Source: Diaphorobacter aerolatus (lineage in GTDB: Bacteria; Pseudomonadota; Gammaproteobacteria; Burkholderiales; Burkholderiaceae_C). From it: a stretch of 64,000 bases of DNA. The notes below the pieces were generated by a model that was given only the letters and a program-made list of their open reading frames with translations, searched no databases and was not told where the DNA came from. Location: the NCBI RefSeq assembly GCF_014489535.1, contig NZ_CP060783.1:124001-188000 (forward strand), in the 5' to 3' direction. A program made the position numbers and the translations under genes. Within the stretch, counting starts at the first letter, position 1, and each line of letters opens with the position of its first letter. Shown here in pieces: positions 51,796 through 63,509 of this stretch.

Positions 51796-53007
51796 GGTGG
51801 ATCGCAATCGTGCGGTTTCGGGTTGCCGGAGAAACGGGCGCGGTGATGCGAGGCGACACGCCGATTTCGTCGTCGCTCAGATAGCAGCCGGGATCGTCGG
51901 ACCATGGATTGCCCGTGATCTGCTGGGCGCGTACCCGGGTGTTGCCGTTGCAGATGTCCAGATAGCCGCATTCGGCGCAGCGTCCCTGCACCGGGCGCGG
52001 GCGCTGGTTCAGGCCGGCCATCAAAGGATCACCCATGTCCTTCCAGATGTGCGAGAAGGGCCGCACACGCACGTTGCCGAGATCGTGGTGCCACCACATG
52101 GTGTCCGGATGCACATTGCCGAGGTTGTCGATGTTGGCCACCATCTGGCCGCTGGCGTTGCCGCCCCATGAAACCAGACGCTTGTGCAGTTCGCCGGCCC
52201 ACTGTGGCATGTGGCGCTGCACCCAGAGCAGCAGATAGACGCCGTCGGCATCGTTGTTGCCGCTCACGAATTCCTCGGCACGTCCGTCGCGGGCCGATTG
52301 CCACGCGTGGTCGAACAGCAGATCGAGCGCCTGGCGGGTGGCAAGGTGATTGGCGTCCTTGGCGCGATGCACATTGCCGCGACCGGCGTAATTCAGGTGC
52401 GAGAAGTAGAACTTCTGCGCCCCTTCGTGACGCATGAGCTGCAGCAGCGCGGGAAAATCTTCGGCGTTCAGCGACGTCATGGTGTAGCGCAGTCCCACCT
52501 TGACGTTCAACCGGACGAGATGACGGATTGCTGCAAGGCTTTTGTCGAACGCGCCGTTCATGCGCCGAAACTTGTCGTGAATGATGCTCAGACCGTCGAG
52601 GCTGATGCCGACGTAGTCGAATTTCGATTCGGCAACCCGTTGTGCGGTTGCCTCGTCGATCAGCGTGCCGTTGGTGGACAGACCGGTGTAGAAGCCGAGC
52701 TTTCGCGCATAGTCATGTATCTTGAACAAGTCGGGGCGCAGCAGCGGCTCGCCACCCGAGAGAATCAGCGCGGGCACACCAAAGCCACGCAGATCGTCCA
52801 TGACCGCGCGGACTTCGTCGGTCGAGAGACCGCCCGTGTATTCATGGTCAGCGGAGAAGGAGTAGCAGTGCTTGCACGTGAGGTTGCAGCGGCGGATCAG
52901 ATTCCAGATCACTACCGGGCCGTTCGCCCTGCGATCCTCCGCGTGGGGTACCGGCCGGTGTCTTCGGCGGCCTTGAGTTCTCGCATGTATTGGCTGATAC
53001 GGAACAT
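51788..53007 (-). CDS. nirJ: Heme d1 biosynthesis radical SAM protein NirJ (frameshifted near the N-terminus)
   Basis: A radical SAM enzyme that replaces propionates with oxo groups on the heme d1 precursor. The SAM cluster motif is RRCNLTCKHCYSFSADH, with SGGEPLLRPDLFKIHDYARK following. A C-terminal SPASM-like cysteine set is seen in GRCAECGYLDICNGNTRVR. A missing C near 52949 separates the N-terminal MFRISQYMRELKAAEDTGRY from the rest. Restored length is about 406 residues. It starts 2 bases after the nirH stop. Confidence 0.92.
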
Positions 53008-53009
53008 GG

Positions 53010-53492
53010 CTAGATCTCCTTCAGACGTAGTCCGGTTTTCTTGAGAATGGCGGTGGAATACAGGATGTCGCGTGACCGGCAGGCATCGCCCAGCAGAGAG
53101 GCGATGTGGTCGGCCTGGGCCTGCACGTGCTCGCGGCTTTGGCCGTGCAGCATCGCGAACAGGTTGTAGGGCCACGTGGGCAGATGGCGCGGTCGTCGGT
53201 AGCAGTGGCTTACCTCGGGCAGAGCGGCGACGATTCTTCCGAATTCGGAGACGCGCGCGTCATCAATGTCCCACACGCTCATGCCGTTGGCCAAGTAGCC
53301 GAGCCGGTAGTGGTTGGGCACTGCGCCGATGCGGCGAATCAGGCCCTGCACGAGCATCTGTGCGAGGCGCTCCTGAACGCGCTCGCCCGACACGCCGAGC
53401 ATTGCGCCCACCGCGTCATATGGGCGCGTCAGCAGCGGCAGTCCCGATTGCGTGGCGGCGATCAATGCGCGGTCGAATTCATCAAGCGCCAC
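53010..53492 (-). CDS. nirH: Siroheme decarboxylase subunit, NirH-type (Lrp/AsnC fold)
   Basis: A 160-residue protein with an Lrp/AsnC-like helix-turn-helix and ferredoxin fold. In this pathway it is part of siroheme decarboxylase, which makes didecarboxysiroheme, not a regulator. Typical stretches are RVQERLAQMLVQGLIRRIGA and the heme-binding-region motif HCYRRPRHLPTWPYNLFAML. It overlaps nirG by 11 bases. The split between G and H labels follows gene order. Confidence 0.85.
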   Translation of the reverse strand: MALDEFDRALIAATQSGLPLLTRPYDAVGAMLGVSGERVQERLAQMLVQGLIRRIGAVPNHYRLGYLANGMSVWDIDDARVSEFGRIVAALPEVSHCYRRPRHLPTWPYNLFAMLHGQSREHVQAQADHIASLLGDACRSRDILYSTAILKKTGLRLKEI

Positions 53493-53955
53493 GGCGATCC
53501 TCCCCGGTCAGCGGTTGCAGTCGCAGTTCCACGCAGAACTCTTCCTCCTTCGGGAAAAGTGCCACCTCGAAACCGGTTTGTGCTTCGATGCGATCAGCCA
53601 CGTCTTTGGCCAGTTCAGGCGATTCGGCGGCGATCACGAACCACATGTTGAGCGAATGGTCGCGCCGGTAGTTGTGGGCGATCTCGGGGAACGAATTCAC
53701 CGTCGTGGTGACTTCGTCAAAGCGATCATCTGGCACGGCCATGGCGGCGAGCAGGAACTGACCGCCCGCGCGCTCGATCTGGAACAGCGGACCAAAGCGG
53801 GTGAGCACGCCTTGTGTGAGCAACAGACCGAGGCGTTTGATCACCTGCTCCTCGCTCCAGCCGAGTTCGGTGGCGACGACGTCAAAGGGTCGTTCCACGA
53901 GCGGGAAATTGCCATGCAGATGCTCGATCAGCAAGGCGTCTTCAGCGGTGAGCAT
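53482..53955 (-). CDS. nirG: Siroheme decarboxylase subunit, NirG-type (Lrp/AsnC fold)
   Basis: A 157-residue relative of NirH and NirDL. Visible pieces are FPLVERPFDVVATELGWSEE, GVLTRFGPLFQIERAGGQFL and the conserved AHNYRRDHSLNMWFVIAAES. It overlaps nirH by 11 bases and the end of nirDL by 28 bases, so the three are probably made together as one decarboxylase complex. Confidence 0.85.
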   Translation of the reverse strand: MLTAEDALLIEHLHGNFPLVERPFDVVATELGWSEEQVIKRLGLLLTQGVLTRFGPLFQIERAGGQFLLAAMAVPDDRFDEVTTTVNSFPEIAHNYRRDHSLNMWFVIAAESPELAKDVADRIEAQTGFEVALFPKEEEFCVELRLQPLTGEDRRGA

Positions 53956-54992
53956 GTTGGTTCTCCATGGGTAGTCTCCGTTGGCATATTGGTGCTGGAA
54001 TGAGGAACCTGCATAGGGGTGGCAAAACGCCGCGCACCGGTCTGCTTGAAGCGCGTGCGTGAAAACAGGATGCGACTCGCATGGCTGTCAAGGCGTGCAT
54101 GGCGCGCAGCAGACGACAGCGTCTCAAGCACATTGAAACGGTCGCGGCCATGCACCATGCAATAGAGGTTGAACGGCCAGCGCTCGGCGGTTGCGCGTTG
54201 ATAGACCAGCGTGACGCCCGGAAAATGTGCCAGCGCGTCGCCGCAGGCGTCGAGCATGCCTTGCGGAACGCAGAAAACCGCCATGGCATTGGCGCAAAAG
54301 CCAACCTCGTGGTGCCGCACGACAACACCGAAGCGACTGAGCGAGCCCTGATCCAGCCAGCGAGCGAGTCGCGCATGCAGTTCCGATGCCGTGCAGCCAA
54401 GCTGCCTTGCCCAGAGGTCGTAGGGGCGCTCGTGCAGATCAATTCCGTGCTCGACCAGCGCAGCGAGCGGCTGGTCATCTGGAGTGACGGGGGTTGCGAC
54501 GACGTGCGTTCTGCCGGCGCGTTGCTGGCTGTGCGTGTCTCCACGGAGATCAAAGGCCGTGTCGATGCGAAACGCGCGCACCATCGGCAGGCGCAGAACC
54601 TCGATTCCGCTCGCGGCTTCGATGCGGCGCAACTGGCGCTCCACGTCTGCCATGTCCGGGCCGGTCACCACAAACCAGAGGTTGATTTCATGTTCGCGTT
54701 CGTAGTTGTGATTGACGCCCGGTTGCGCGGAAACCATGGCGGCCACCTGTTCAAGACGATGCATGGGAACCGCCATCGCAGCCAGCGTCGATGCGCCGCC
54801 GGCACCGGGCGCGAATACCCCGCCGATGCGGCTGAGTGCGCCGGATTTCTTCAGCGCGCAATAGTGGTCGAGCACCTGTTCCGTCTTCATCCCGAGTGCG
54901 CGGCCAATCATCGAGAACGGCTCATCGACCAGTGGAAAGCCGCGCTGCCATTGGTTCAGCAGGGCGATGGCGGTGCTGTCGACAAGGGTCAT
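53928..54992 (-). CDS. nirDL: Fused siroheme decarboxylase protein NirDL
   Basis: A 354-residue protein with two consecutive Lrp/AsnC-like units, corresponding to separate NirD and NirL elsewhere. The first unit (about 1-155) has FPLVDEPFSMIGRALGMKTE and HNYEREHEINLWFVVTGPD. The second (about 180-325) has DLHERPYDLWARQLGCTASE and VYQRATAERWPFNLYCMVHG. A nirDL fusion is known in several denitrifiers. The start at 54992 is 2 bases after the nirF stop. The C-terminal 25 residues overlap nirG and may not be conserved. Confidence 0.87.
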   Translation of the reverse strand: MTLVDSTAIALLNQWQRGFPLVDEPFSMIGRALGMKTEQVLDHYCALKKSGALSRIGGVFAPGAGGASTLAAMAVPMHRLEQVAAMVSAQPGVNHNYEREHEINLWFVVTGPDMADVERQLRRIEAASGIEVLRLPMVRAFRIDTAFDLRGDTHSQQRAGRTHVVATPVTPDDQPLAALVEHGIDLHERPYDLWARQLGCTASELHARLARWLDQGSLSRFGVVVRHHEVGFCANAMAVFCVPQGMLDACGDALAHFPGVTLVYQRATAERWPFNLYCMVHGRDRFNVLETLSSAARHARLDSHASRILFSRTRFKQTGARRFATPMQVPHSSTNMPTETTHGEPTCSPLKTPC

Positions 54993-54994
54993 CG

Positions 54995-56214
54995 TCAGAG
55001 TCCCATGCGGTGGGCGCGGGCGGTGAAGAAGATGCCGCTGGGCGCGTTCACCGACAGCGTTGCCTGAAGCTGCTGCGTGTGCGTGTCGAACACCTGCACC
55101 TGATGGCTGTCGCGGCAACTGATCCACACCGATTGACCACGCGGCGCGAATTCCATGTGCATGACCGCCTTGCCCGGAGCAAGGGTGCTCACCACGCGCT
55201 GGCTCGGCGTGTCGATGACCTGCACCCTGTCATAGTCAGGCACCGCGAAGTTCACCCAGACCTGGCGGCCATCCGGGCGCGCCATCACGAACACCGGCTG
55301 CCCGGCCACGGGAATGCGGGTGACTTCGTTCCAGGTGGTCGTGTCTACCACCAGCACCTCGTGGCGACCAATGGCGGGCAGATATGCGTACTGGCCTGCA
55401 ATCGCCCAGCCGCGCAGATGCGGCATCTTGTAGACGGGCGGGGCGTCTCGCCGCGCCCGTAGCCCGAGAGAATGCGACGGGCACGGGGTTCTTCGTCCCA
55501 TAGGTCAACGAGTGCGAGACCGTCTTCGCCAAACAGTCCGGCGATGTAGTGCCGACCGTTGGGCGTGAGCAGCGCATCGTAGGGCTGACGACCAATGTCC
55601 GGCAGCGTGGTCACGCTTGGGTTCGCGGGATCGGTGCAGTCTGCGACGCAGATCGCGTTGGCATCGAAGAGGCTGTAGATGAAGCGCTGCTGCGGCAGAT
55701 CGGCGAGGCCCACGACCCGCGACGGCTTGCCGTCGGCGGTGGTGGCGGGGAGGTCGGCGAGCAGCTTGAGCCTGGGGCAGAACAGTTTGACGCCGCCGGG
55801 CGTGTAGTTCTGCGCGGCGATCACATTGCCCTTGGCCGTGATCGCGCCACCGATGGAGTTGCCGGCCTGCAATACGCGCTTGGCGATGGCCTGGGTCAGC
55901 AGGTCGACCTTGGTGAGTCCACCGTCACGACCAAAGACGTATGCATAGCGCTCATCGCGCGAGAACACCACCGAGGCGTGCGAGAGATCGCCCAGACCCT
56001 GAACCCAGCCCAGCGTTTCAAAGGTCGTGGTGTTGACGATGGTGAGAGCGCCGCTCGCGCGCTCGATCACCACACCGAGATCGCCGGTGCCCCGGAGTGC
56101 GGAGGCAGCGCGAGCTGCGGGGTTCGGGGCGGTATTGCCGCCCGCTGCCGTCGAGGCAAGACCGGCAACGGGGGCGAAGCTGGCGGCCGCAGAAATCAGG
56201 GTGCGTCGTTTCAT
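54995..56214 (-). CDS. nirF: Heme d1 biosynthesis protein NirF (frameshifted in this sequence)
   Basis: A d1-type beta-propeller protein acting in the periplasm on a late heme d1 precursor. The N-terminus MKRRTLISAAASFAPVAGLA looks like an export signal. Propeller repeats are visible (SHASVVFSRDERYAYVFGRD and MHMEFAPRGQSVWISCRDSH). A missing C near 55441 shifts the frame, after which the match continues PPVYKMPHLRGWAIAGQYAY. Restored length is about 406 residues. No lipobox was seen, unlike some lipoprotein NirF proteins. Confidence 0.9.
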
Positions 56215-56220
56215 GGAGTC

Positions 56221-56622
56221 CTACTTCTTGGGGTTCTGCGTGGGAAAGCCGAGCGCCAGTTGTTCCGCAATCCAGTACGCATCGCGTTCGTCGAGGAGCG
56301 CCTTCCAGGGCGGCATGGGCGTGCCCTGCAGGCCGTGGGTGATGACGGCTGCGAGGTAGGGAACCGGCTTGTTCGCAAGGGCCTCTCTTGTGAGCGCCGG
56401 CCCGAGCCCTCCCGTGAGTTGCATGCCGTGGCATGAGCCACAGTCCTGCCGCACCATGTGCACGAGTTGCTGCGTGCGCTCGGGCGAGATGCCGCGGGAC
56501 GCCTGCCCGAAGGCAAGCGGCGTTGCCAGGGCCGCGGCGACGAGCGAGCACGCCACGCGAACGCGAAGCACGGGTCGCTCCATGGACGCGGGACGCGCAA
56601 TGGTGCAGGCAGGATGGGTCAT
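56221..56622 (-). CDS. nirC: Cytochrome c NirC
   Basis: A small periplasmic monoheme cytochrome that passes electrons to NirS or NirN. A signal segment (RVACSLVAAALATPLAFGQA) precedes the heme motif RQDCGSCHGMQLTGG, and a methionine ligand is likely in GTPMPPWKALLDER. The frame starts at 56622, but the ATG at 56583 would give a more usual signal peptide. It lies 13 bases after nirS and 6 bases before nirF. Confidence 0.87.
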   Translation of the reverse strand: MTHPACTIARPASMERPVLRVRVACSLVAAALATPLAFGQASRGISPERTQQLVHMVRQDCGSCHGMQLTGGLGPALTREALANKPVPYLAAVITHGLQGTPMPPWKALLDERDAYWIAEQLALGFPTQNPKK

Positions 56623-56635
56623 GTCACGTGCTGCT

Positions 56636-58569
<1,934 letters not shown>

Positions 58570-59395
58570 ATGAACATGGTCGACGATGCAATCAGGAAGG
58601 CCCGCTCGCTGGAAGCGGCAGGCAGCACAAGCCCCGGCAGGGTGACACTGGTGGGGTCGGGCCGGGGACCCCGAACTGCTGACGCTGCGCGCCGTGAAGG
58701 CGCTGCGTGGGGCGCGGCTGGTGCTCTACGACCACCTCGTGAGCAAGGAAGTGCTGCGCTACGCGGGCGATGAAGCCGATCTGATCTACGTGGGCAAGCA
58801 GGCCGGTCACCACACCATGCCGCAGGAGGACATCATCGATCTGATGGTGCGGCTTGCACTGAGCGGGAAAAATCTGGTGCGATTGAAGGGCGGCGATGGC
58901 TACATCTTTGGCCGTGGCGGCGAGGAGGCCGAGGCACTGGCGCTTGCGGGCATTCCGTTTGAAGTGGTGCCAGGCATATCGGCGGCCCAGGGCGCGGGAG
59001 CCTATGCGGGCATTCCGCTCACGCACCGTGATCACGCGGCTACGCTGGTCTATGCAACGGGTCATCTTCGCGGCGAACACGATGCCGGGCTTGATTGGGA
59101 AGCGCTCGCAAGGCCGCGGCAGACGGTGGTGTTCTACATGGGAATCGCCAATTTGCCGGTGATCTGCAGCGAGCTGCAAAGGCACGGACTTCCGGCCTCC
59201 ATGCCCGCTGCGCTGGTGGAGCAGGCGACGCTGCATGAGCAGCGCTGCATCTGCGGCACGTTGGAGACGCTGCCGATGCTCGCCATCGAAAACCATGTGC
59301 AGCCGCCCGCGCTGATCATCGTCGGCGAGGTCGTCAGCCTGCAACCCGTGCTCGCACGCGGCATGCAGACGCCGATTTCGCTGACCGAGGGCTGA
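58570..59395 (+). CDS. nirE: Uroporphyrinogen III C-methyltransferase NirE (frameshifted in this sequence)
   Basis: A SUMT enzyme that makes precorrin-2, the entry point to siroheme and heme d1. The N-terminal substrate loop should read GSGPGDPELLTLRAVKALRG but is broken near 58664 by two missing bases in adjacent C and G runs. Later motifs are intact: LVRLKGGDGYIFGRGGEEAE, VVPGISAAQGAGAYAGIPLT and GALIIVGEVV-like LIIVGEVVSLQPVLARGM. Restored length is about 275 residues. It is named NirE because it is divergent from nirS inside the denitrification island. A cobA/cysG role is the alternative. Confidence 0.88.
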
Positions 59396-59501
59396 AAAAA
59401 ACGGGTAATGGCGAGCGTCCCGAATCCGGCGTGGGCGATCCGCTTGAAGTCACAAGGGCAGACGGTTTGAGGCATCATGGAGCCAATTTCCGAAAAGCCC
59501 A

Positions 59502-60992
59502 ATGCAACAAGACATACTCATCAACTGGTCGCCACAAGAAACGCGCGTCGCGGTGGTGGAGCACGGAGCAGTTCAGGAACTGCACGTCGAGCGCACGCTG
59601 GAGCGTGGCCTGGTCGGCAACATCTATCTGGGCAAGGTCTCGCGCGTGCTGCCCGGCATGCAGTCGGCATTCATCGACATCGGCCTGGAGCGTGCGGCGT
59701 TCCTGCATGTGGCCGATGTCTGGCAACGCAATGAGGGCGGCGAGCCGCCGATGGCGCTGCGCAGCAAGGCCGAGCCGCTCGTGCCAATCGAAAAGCAGGT
59801 GTTCGAAGGCCAGGCGCTGATGGTGCAGGTCATCAAGGACCCGATCGGTACCAAGGGCGCGCGGCTTTCCACCCAGATCAGCATTGCCGGTCGGCTGCTG
59901 GTCTTTTTGCCGCAGGACGATCATGTCGGCGTGTCGCAGAAGATTCCGCTCAACGAGCGTGAAGCCTTGCGCAGCCGCCTTCAGGCGCTGGTCGGCGACA
60001 AGTCCACGGGCGGTGGCGGCGGCTTCATCCTGCGCACCAATGGCGAAGATGCCACCGACGAAGAACTGGCCGAGGACATCGCCTATCTGCGCAAGACCTG
60101 GGCCGGCATCCGGGAGGCCGCGCTGCGCCACGCGCCGAAGTCGCTGCTTTATCAGGACCTGAATCTGCTGCAGCGCGTGCTGCGCGATCTGGTGAGCGAA
60201 CATACGCAGTCCATCCGCATCGATTCGCGCGAGCAGTTCGCCACGATGCAGGCCTTTGGCAAGGAATTCATGCCAGCGGCGGCGACCAAGCTTCAGCTCT
60301 ACAAGATGGAGCGTCCGATTTTCGATCTGTATTCGATCGATGAAGACGTGGCCAAGGCACTTGGCAAGCGCGTCGATCTGAAATCGGGCGGCTATCTCAT
60401 CGTCGATCAGACCGAGGCGCTCACCACCATTGACGTGAACACGGGTGGCTACGTCGGGGCGCGCAATTTTGACGACACGATCTTCAAGACCAATCTCGAG
60501 GCCGCAGGAGCCATTGCACGTCAGTTGCGCCTGCGCAATCTTGGCGGCATCGTGATCGTCGACTTCATCGACATGGCGCGCGAGGATCATCAGAACCAGG
60601 TGCTCAGCGAGTTCAAGAAGCAGCTCTCACGTGACCGCGTCAAGACCATGGTGGGCGGCTTCTCGCAGCTTGGCCTGGTCGAGATGACCCGCAAACGCAC
60701 CCGTGAATCGCTTGCGCACATGCTGTGCGAACCCTGCCCGACTTGCCAGGGCGTAGGCCAGATCAAAACCTCGCGCACGATCTGTTATGAGATCCTGCGC
60801 GAATTGCTGCGCGAGGCCCGCCAATTCAACCCTAAGGAATTTCGTGTCCTCGCGGCCCCTAAAGTCGTCGAGCTGTTTCTCGACGAGGAAAGCCAGCATC
60901 TTGCAGGACTCTCCGATTTCATTGGCAAGCCGATTTCGCTGCATGCGGAAACCGATGTGGGGCAGGCGCAATACGACATCGTGTTGATGTGA
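59502..60992 (+). CDS. rng: Ribonuclease G
   Basis: A 496-residue endoribonuclease of the RNase E/G family, acting in 16S rRNA 5' maturation and mRNA decay. The S1-like N-terminus (ERTLERGLVGNIYLGKVSRV), the catalytic metal site (ALTTIDVNTGGYVGARNFDD and GGIVIVDFIDMAREDHQNQV) and the zinc-link CEPCPTCQGVG are clear. Intact. In relatives it directly follows maf. Here the two are separated by the 15.8 kb nir/nor island. Confidence 0.96.
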   Translation: MQQDILINWSPQETRVAVVEHGAVQELHVERTLERGLVGNIYLGKVSRVLPGMQSAFIDIGLERAAFLHVADVWQRNEGGEPPMALRSKAEPLVPIEKQVFEGQALMVQVIKDPIGTKGARLSTQISIAGRLLVFLPQDDHVGVSQKIPLNEREALRSRLQALVGDKSTGGGGGFILRTNGEDATDEELAEDIAYLRKTWAGIREAALRHAPKSLLYQDLNLLQRVLRDLVSEHTQSIRIDSREQFATMQAFGKEFMPAAATKLQLYKMERPIFDLYSIDEDVAKALGKRVDLKSGGYLIVDQTEALTTIDVNTGGYVGARNFDDTIFKTNLEAAGAIARQLRLRNLGGIVIVDFIDMAREDHQNQVLSEFKKQLSRDRVKTMVGGFSQLGLVEMTRKRTRESLAHMLCEPCPTCQGVGQIKTSRTICYEILRELLREARQFNPKEFRVLAAPKVVELFLDEESQHLAGLSDFIGKPISLHAETDVGQAQYDIVLM

Positions 60993-61596
60993 TGATTTAT
61001 TGAATACGCAGCCGGGCTGCGATTAATCGTTTCATATGGACCTTGCAGGTCCATTTTTTGTTTTCGCCATTATTTTCGGGCTTGCGGAAAGACTACCCAC
61101 GAGTCATTCATTATTCACGGCGAAATAATAAATGAGCGAAATTGATCCTGCTTGATTGCAGGTGTGAGTTTACTTTTGAATTGCTTGAAATTCACAGGTT
61201 TGCCGAGTATTTGTCTATATTCGAGAAAAATGACCAGCATATATTTTGTGAATTAACGTTCACATTCCCGAATTTTGACGCTGTCTTGGTTGAACAGGCT
61301 TTCGGGTTTTGTACTATTTGAAACACAATGAATTGCAGCCGTAGAGCCTACGCCAACAATCACGCCCGCGTTGCTCCTCAAGGTGGCCAGTCGAACGCTG
61401 AAGCCCGGTGCCTAATTGAGCAATTGTTTCTAATAAATTTATATCAATGGCGTAGTTGGATGTATGTCAATCATTTTTGGCTTTGCAGTGTTGCGGTGCA
61501 TGCATTTCTGGCCTGCAAATGTATTCTGCGTAGTTGCTGGTTGAGAGGGGAGTCAAGGCATCCGAGAACATCGATGCTTGATTGTTGGTATATTAA
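60993..61596. other. AT-rich stretch between rng and the response regulator
   Basis: About 600 bases, markedly AT-richer than the neighbouring genes. Apart from the terminator at 61036-61060 I see no gene I can support. A 90-codon open frame at 61328-61600 has no recognisable features and an unusual, cysteine-rich composition. The promoter of the response regulator probably lies here. The base composition may mark foreign DNA. Confidence 0.5.
61036..61060 (+). terminator. Intrinsic terminator after rng
   Basis: ATGGACCT (61036-61043) pairs perfectly with AGGTCCAT (61047-61054) around TGC and is followed by a T-run. It lies 44 bases after the rng stop. Confidence 0.9.
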
Positions 61597-62243
61597 ATGA
61601 ATGACAATATGGATAAAAAGCGCGTAGTTATTGCTGATGACCATCCTGCGGTTTTGTATGCACTGAATAATCTGATTGCACTGGATTCGCGGTTTGACGT
61701 GATTTCATGTACAAAAAGCGCCGCCGAGTTGATACGGTTTCTGCGAAATGAAAATCACGTTGACATCGTGGTCACCGACTTCAGCATGCCGAACGATTCC
61801 ATGTATGGCGACGGCGTACGTTATGTGAAATATCTGGTGCGCAATTTTCCGGGCCGTCGTGTCGTCGTGTTTTCCGACTACATCACGCCGTCGCTGGTGT
61901 TCTCGCTGTACGACTACGGCGTCTCTGCCGTGGTGCTCAAGAATCACGAGCCGGCCGAGATGCTGCAGGCGCTGAACTGCATCGTCAGCAACCGCGTGTA
62001 TTACCCGCCCGGAGTCAACCGGAGGATCTGCGCATGTTCCAGAAAAATCTGCATGCGATTTCACCGCGCGAACTTGAGGTGCTGCGCCAGTTCTCGCGCG
62101 GCTTGCCGCTCAAGACCATCGCGGCCGACCTCAATCGCAGCATCAAGACGGTGAGCACACAAAAGCGCTCGGTGATGCGCAAGCTGGACATCGCCACCGA
62201 TCAGTTGCTCATGGAGTTCTGCCTGAACACCAATCTGTACTGA
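61597..62243 (+). CDS. LuxR/RcsB-type response regulator (frameshifted in this sequence)
   Basis: A two-component regulator of about 215 residues. The receiver domain has acidic residues in VVIADDHPAVLYALNNLIAL, the phosphoacceptor Asp in VDIVVTDFSMPNDSMYGDGV, and the conserved Lys in SAVVLKNHEPAEMLQAL. The C-terminal HTH is SPRELEVLRQFSRGLPLKTI followed by NRSIKTVSTQKRSVMRKL. A missing C near 62018 separates the two domains. The SMPND...YGDG insert is reminiscent of RcsB/BvgA-type receivers. No histidine kinase is adjacent, so its partner is unknown. Confidence 0.88.
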
Positions 62244-62264
62244 ACGCGAGTTCAGAGAGCATGG

Positions 62265-63437
62265 CTACAGCCTGCGCAGACGCTCGATCGCGTCGCGCAG
62301 CGTCTCGTCCTTTTTGGCAAAGCAGAAACGCACCACGCGCTGGTCGAACTTCTCGACATAGAACGCCGACAGCGGTATGGCCGCCACACCGATTTCCCGG
62401 GTGAGCCATTGGCAGAAGTCCGCTTCGCTCAGATCACTGATACCCGAGATGTCCACGCACTGGAAGTAGCTGCCCTGGCTTGGCAATAGCTTGAAGCGGG
62501 AGTCTTTCAACCCGGCGCGGAACAGGTCGCGCTTGGTCTGGTAGAACGCCGGGAGTTGCAGGTACGGCGCGGGATCCTGCATGTAGTCGGCGATGCCGTA
62601 TTGCATCGGCGTGTTGACCGTGAAGACGTTGAACTGGTGCACCTTGCGAAATTCAGCAGTCAGCGCCGCAGGTGCTGCCACGGTGCCGATCTTCCAGCCG
62701 GTGACATGGTAGGTCTTGCCGAAGCTCGACACGATGAAGGCGCGCGCCGCCAATCCAGGAAAACGGGCCGCGCTCTGATGCGCAGCGCCGTCGAACACCA
62801 TGTGTTCGTAGACCTCGTCGCTGATCAGGATGATGTCCGTGGGCGCGAGCAATTCTTCGAGCTTGCGCATCTCGGCGTCCGTCCAGATGGTGGCGCTCGG
62901 GTTGTGCGGCGAGTTGATGATCAGGAGCCGCGTGCGCGGTGTGATGGCGGCAGCGATCTTGTCGAAGTCCGGACGGAAGGTGCCCGGCGTGAGTGGCACG
63001 CGCACGACCTTGCCGCCCGCGGTTTCGATGTTGGGCACGTAGCTGTCGTAGCACGGCTCGAGCACGATGGCCTCGTCGCCGGGCTGCACGCAGGCAAGCA
63101 CGGCGGTAAGGATCGCCTGCGTCGCCCCGGCGGTCACCGTGATCTCGGTGTTCGCATCGTACTTGCGGCCATACAGCGTCTGGTACTTCTCTGACATCGC
63201 GTCGCGCAGCACCTGCACTCCGGCCATGGGCGGGTACTGGTTGTGGCCCGCGCGCATGGCATTGTTGACGGCATCGAGCAGTTGGGGATCGCACGCAAAA
63301 TCGGGAAAGCCCTGACCGAGGTTGACGGCCTTGTGCTGCGCGGCGAGCGCCGACATGACCGTGAAGATGGTCGTGCCGACGTTGGGCAGGCGGCTGGGAA
63401 AGGTGGGGGTGCGCGGCGCGCTGTGGTGGCTTGTCAT
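62265..63437 (-). CDS. PLP-dependent aminotransferase (YbdL-like methionine/kynurenine type)
   Basis: A 390-residue class I aminotransferase. The conserved parts are VNLGQGFPDFACDPQLLDAV, the motif LLIINSPHNPSATIWT, and the PLP lysine in SSFGKTYHVTGWKIGTVAAP at about residues 229-248. The substrate-binding arginine lies in QRVVRFCFAKKDETL. The closest known group is YbdL-type aminotransferases acting on methionine and aromatic amino acids. The start at 63437 is chosen because the conserved sequence begins soon after. It is 72 bases from the CysB-type gene on the same strand. Confidence 0.88.
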   Translation of the reverse strand: MTSHHSAPRTPTFPSRLPNVGTTIFTVMSALAAQHKAVNLGQGFPDFACDPQLLDAVNNAMRAGHNQYPPMAGVQVLRDAMSEKYQTLYGRKYDANTEITVTAGATQAILTAVLACVQPGDEAIVLEPCYDSYVPNIETAGGKVVRVPLTPGTFRPDFDKIAAAITPRTRLLIINSPHNPSATIWTDAEMRKLEELLAPTDIILISDEVYEHMVFDGAAHQSAARFPGLAARAFIVSSFGKTYHVTGWKIGTVAAPAALTAEFRKVHQFNVFTVNTPMQYGIADYMQDPAPYLQLPAFYQTKRDLFRAGLKDSRFKLLPSQGSYFQCVDISGISDLSEADFCQWLTREIGVAAIPLSAFYVEKFDQRVVRFCFAKKDETLRDAIERLRRL

Positions 63438-63509
63438 GGCACGCAAATTCTTTTTTTTGACCTGCAGATGGCGAAATGCCGGACTACGAATCCGGCGCAA
63501 GAATGGAAA

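Noticed and set aside
61328-61600. A 90-codon open frame before the response regulator
   Set aside because: Odd composition, no domain or signal, and it runs into the regulator start. It looks like chance in an AT-rich gap.
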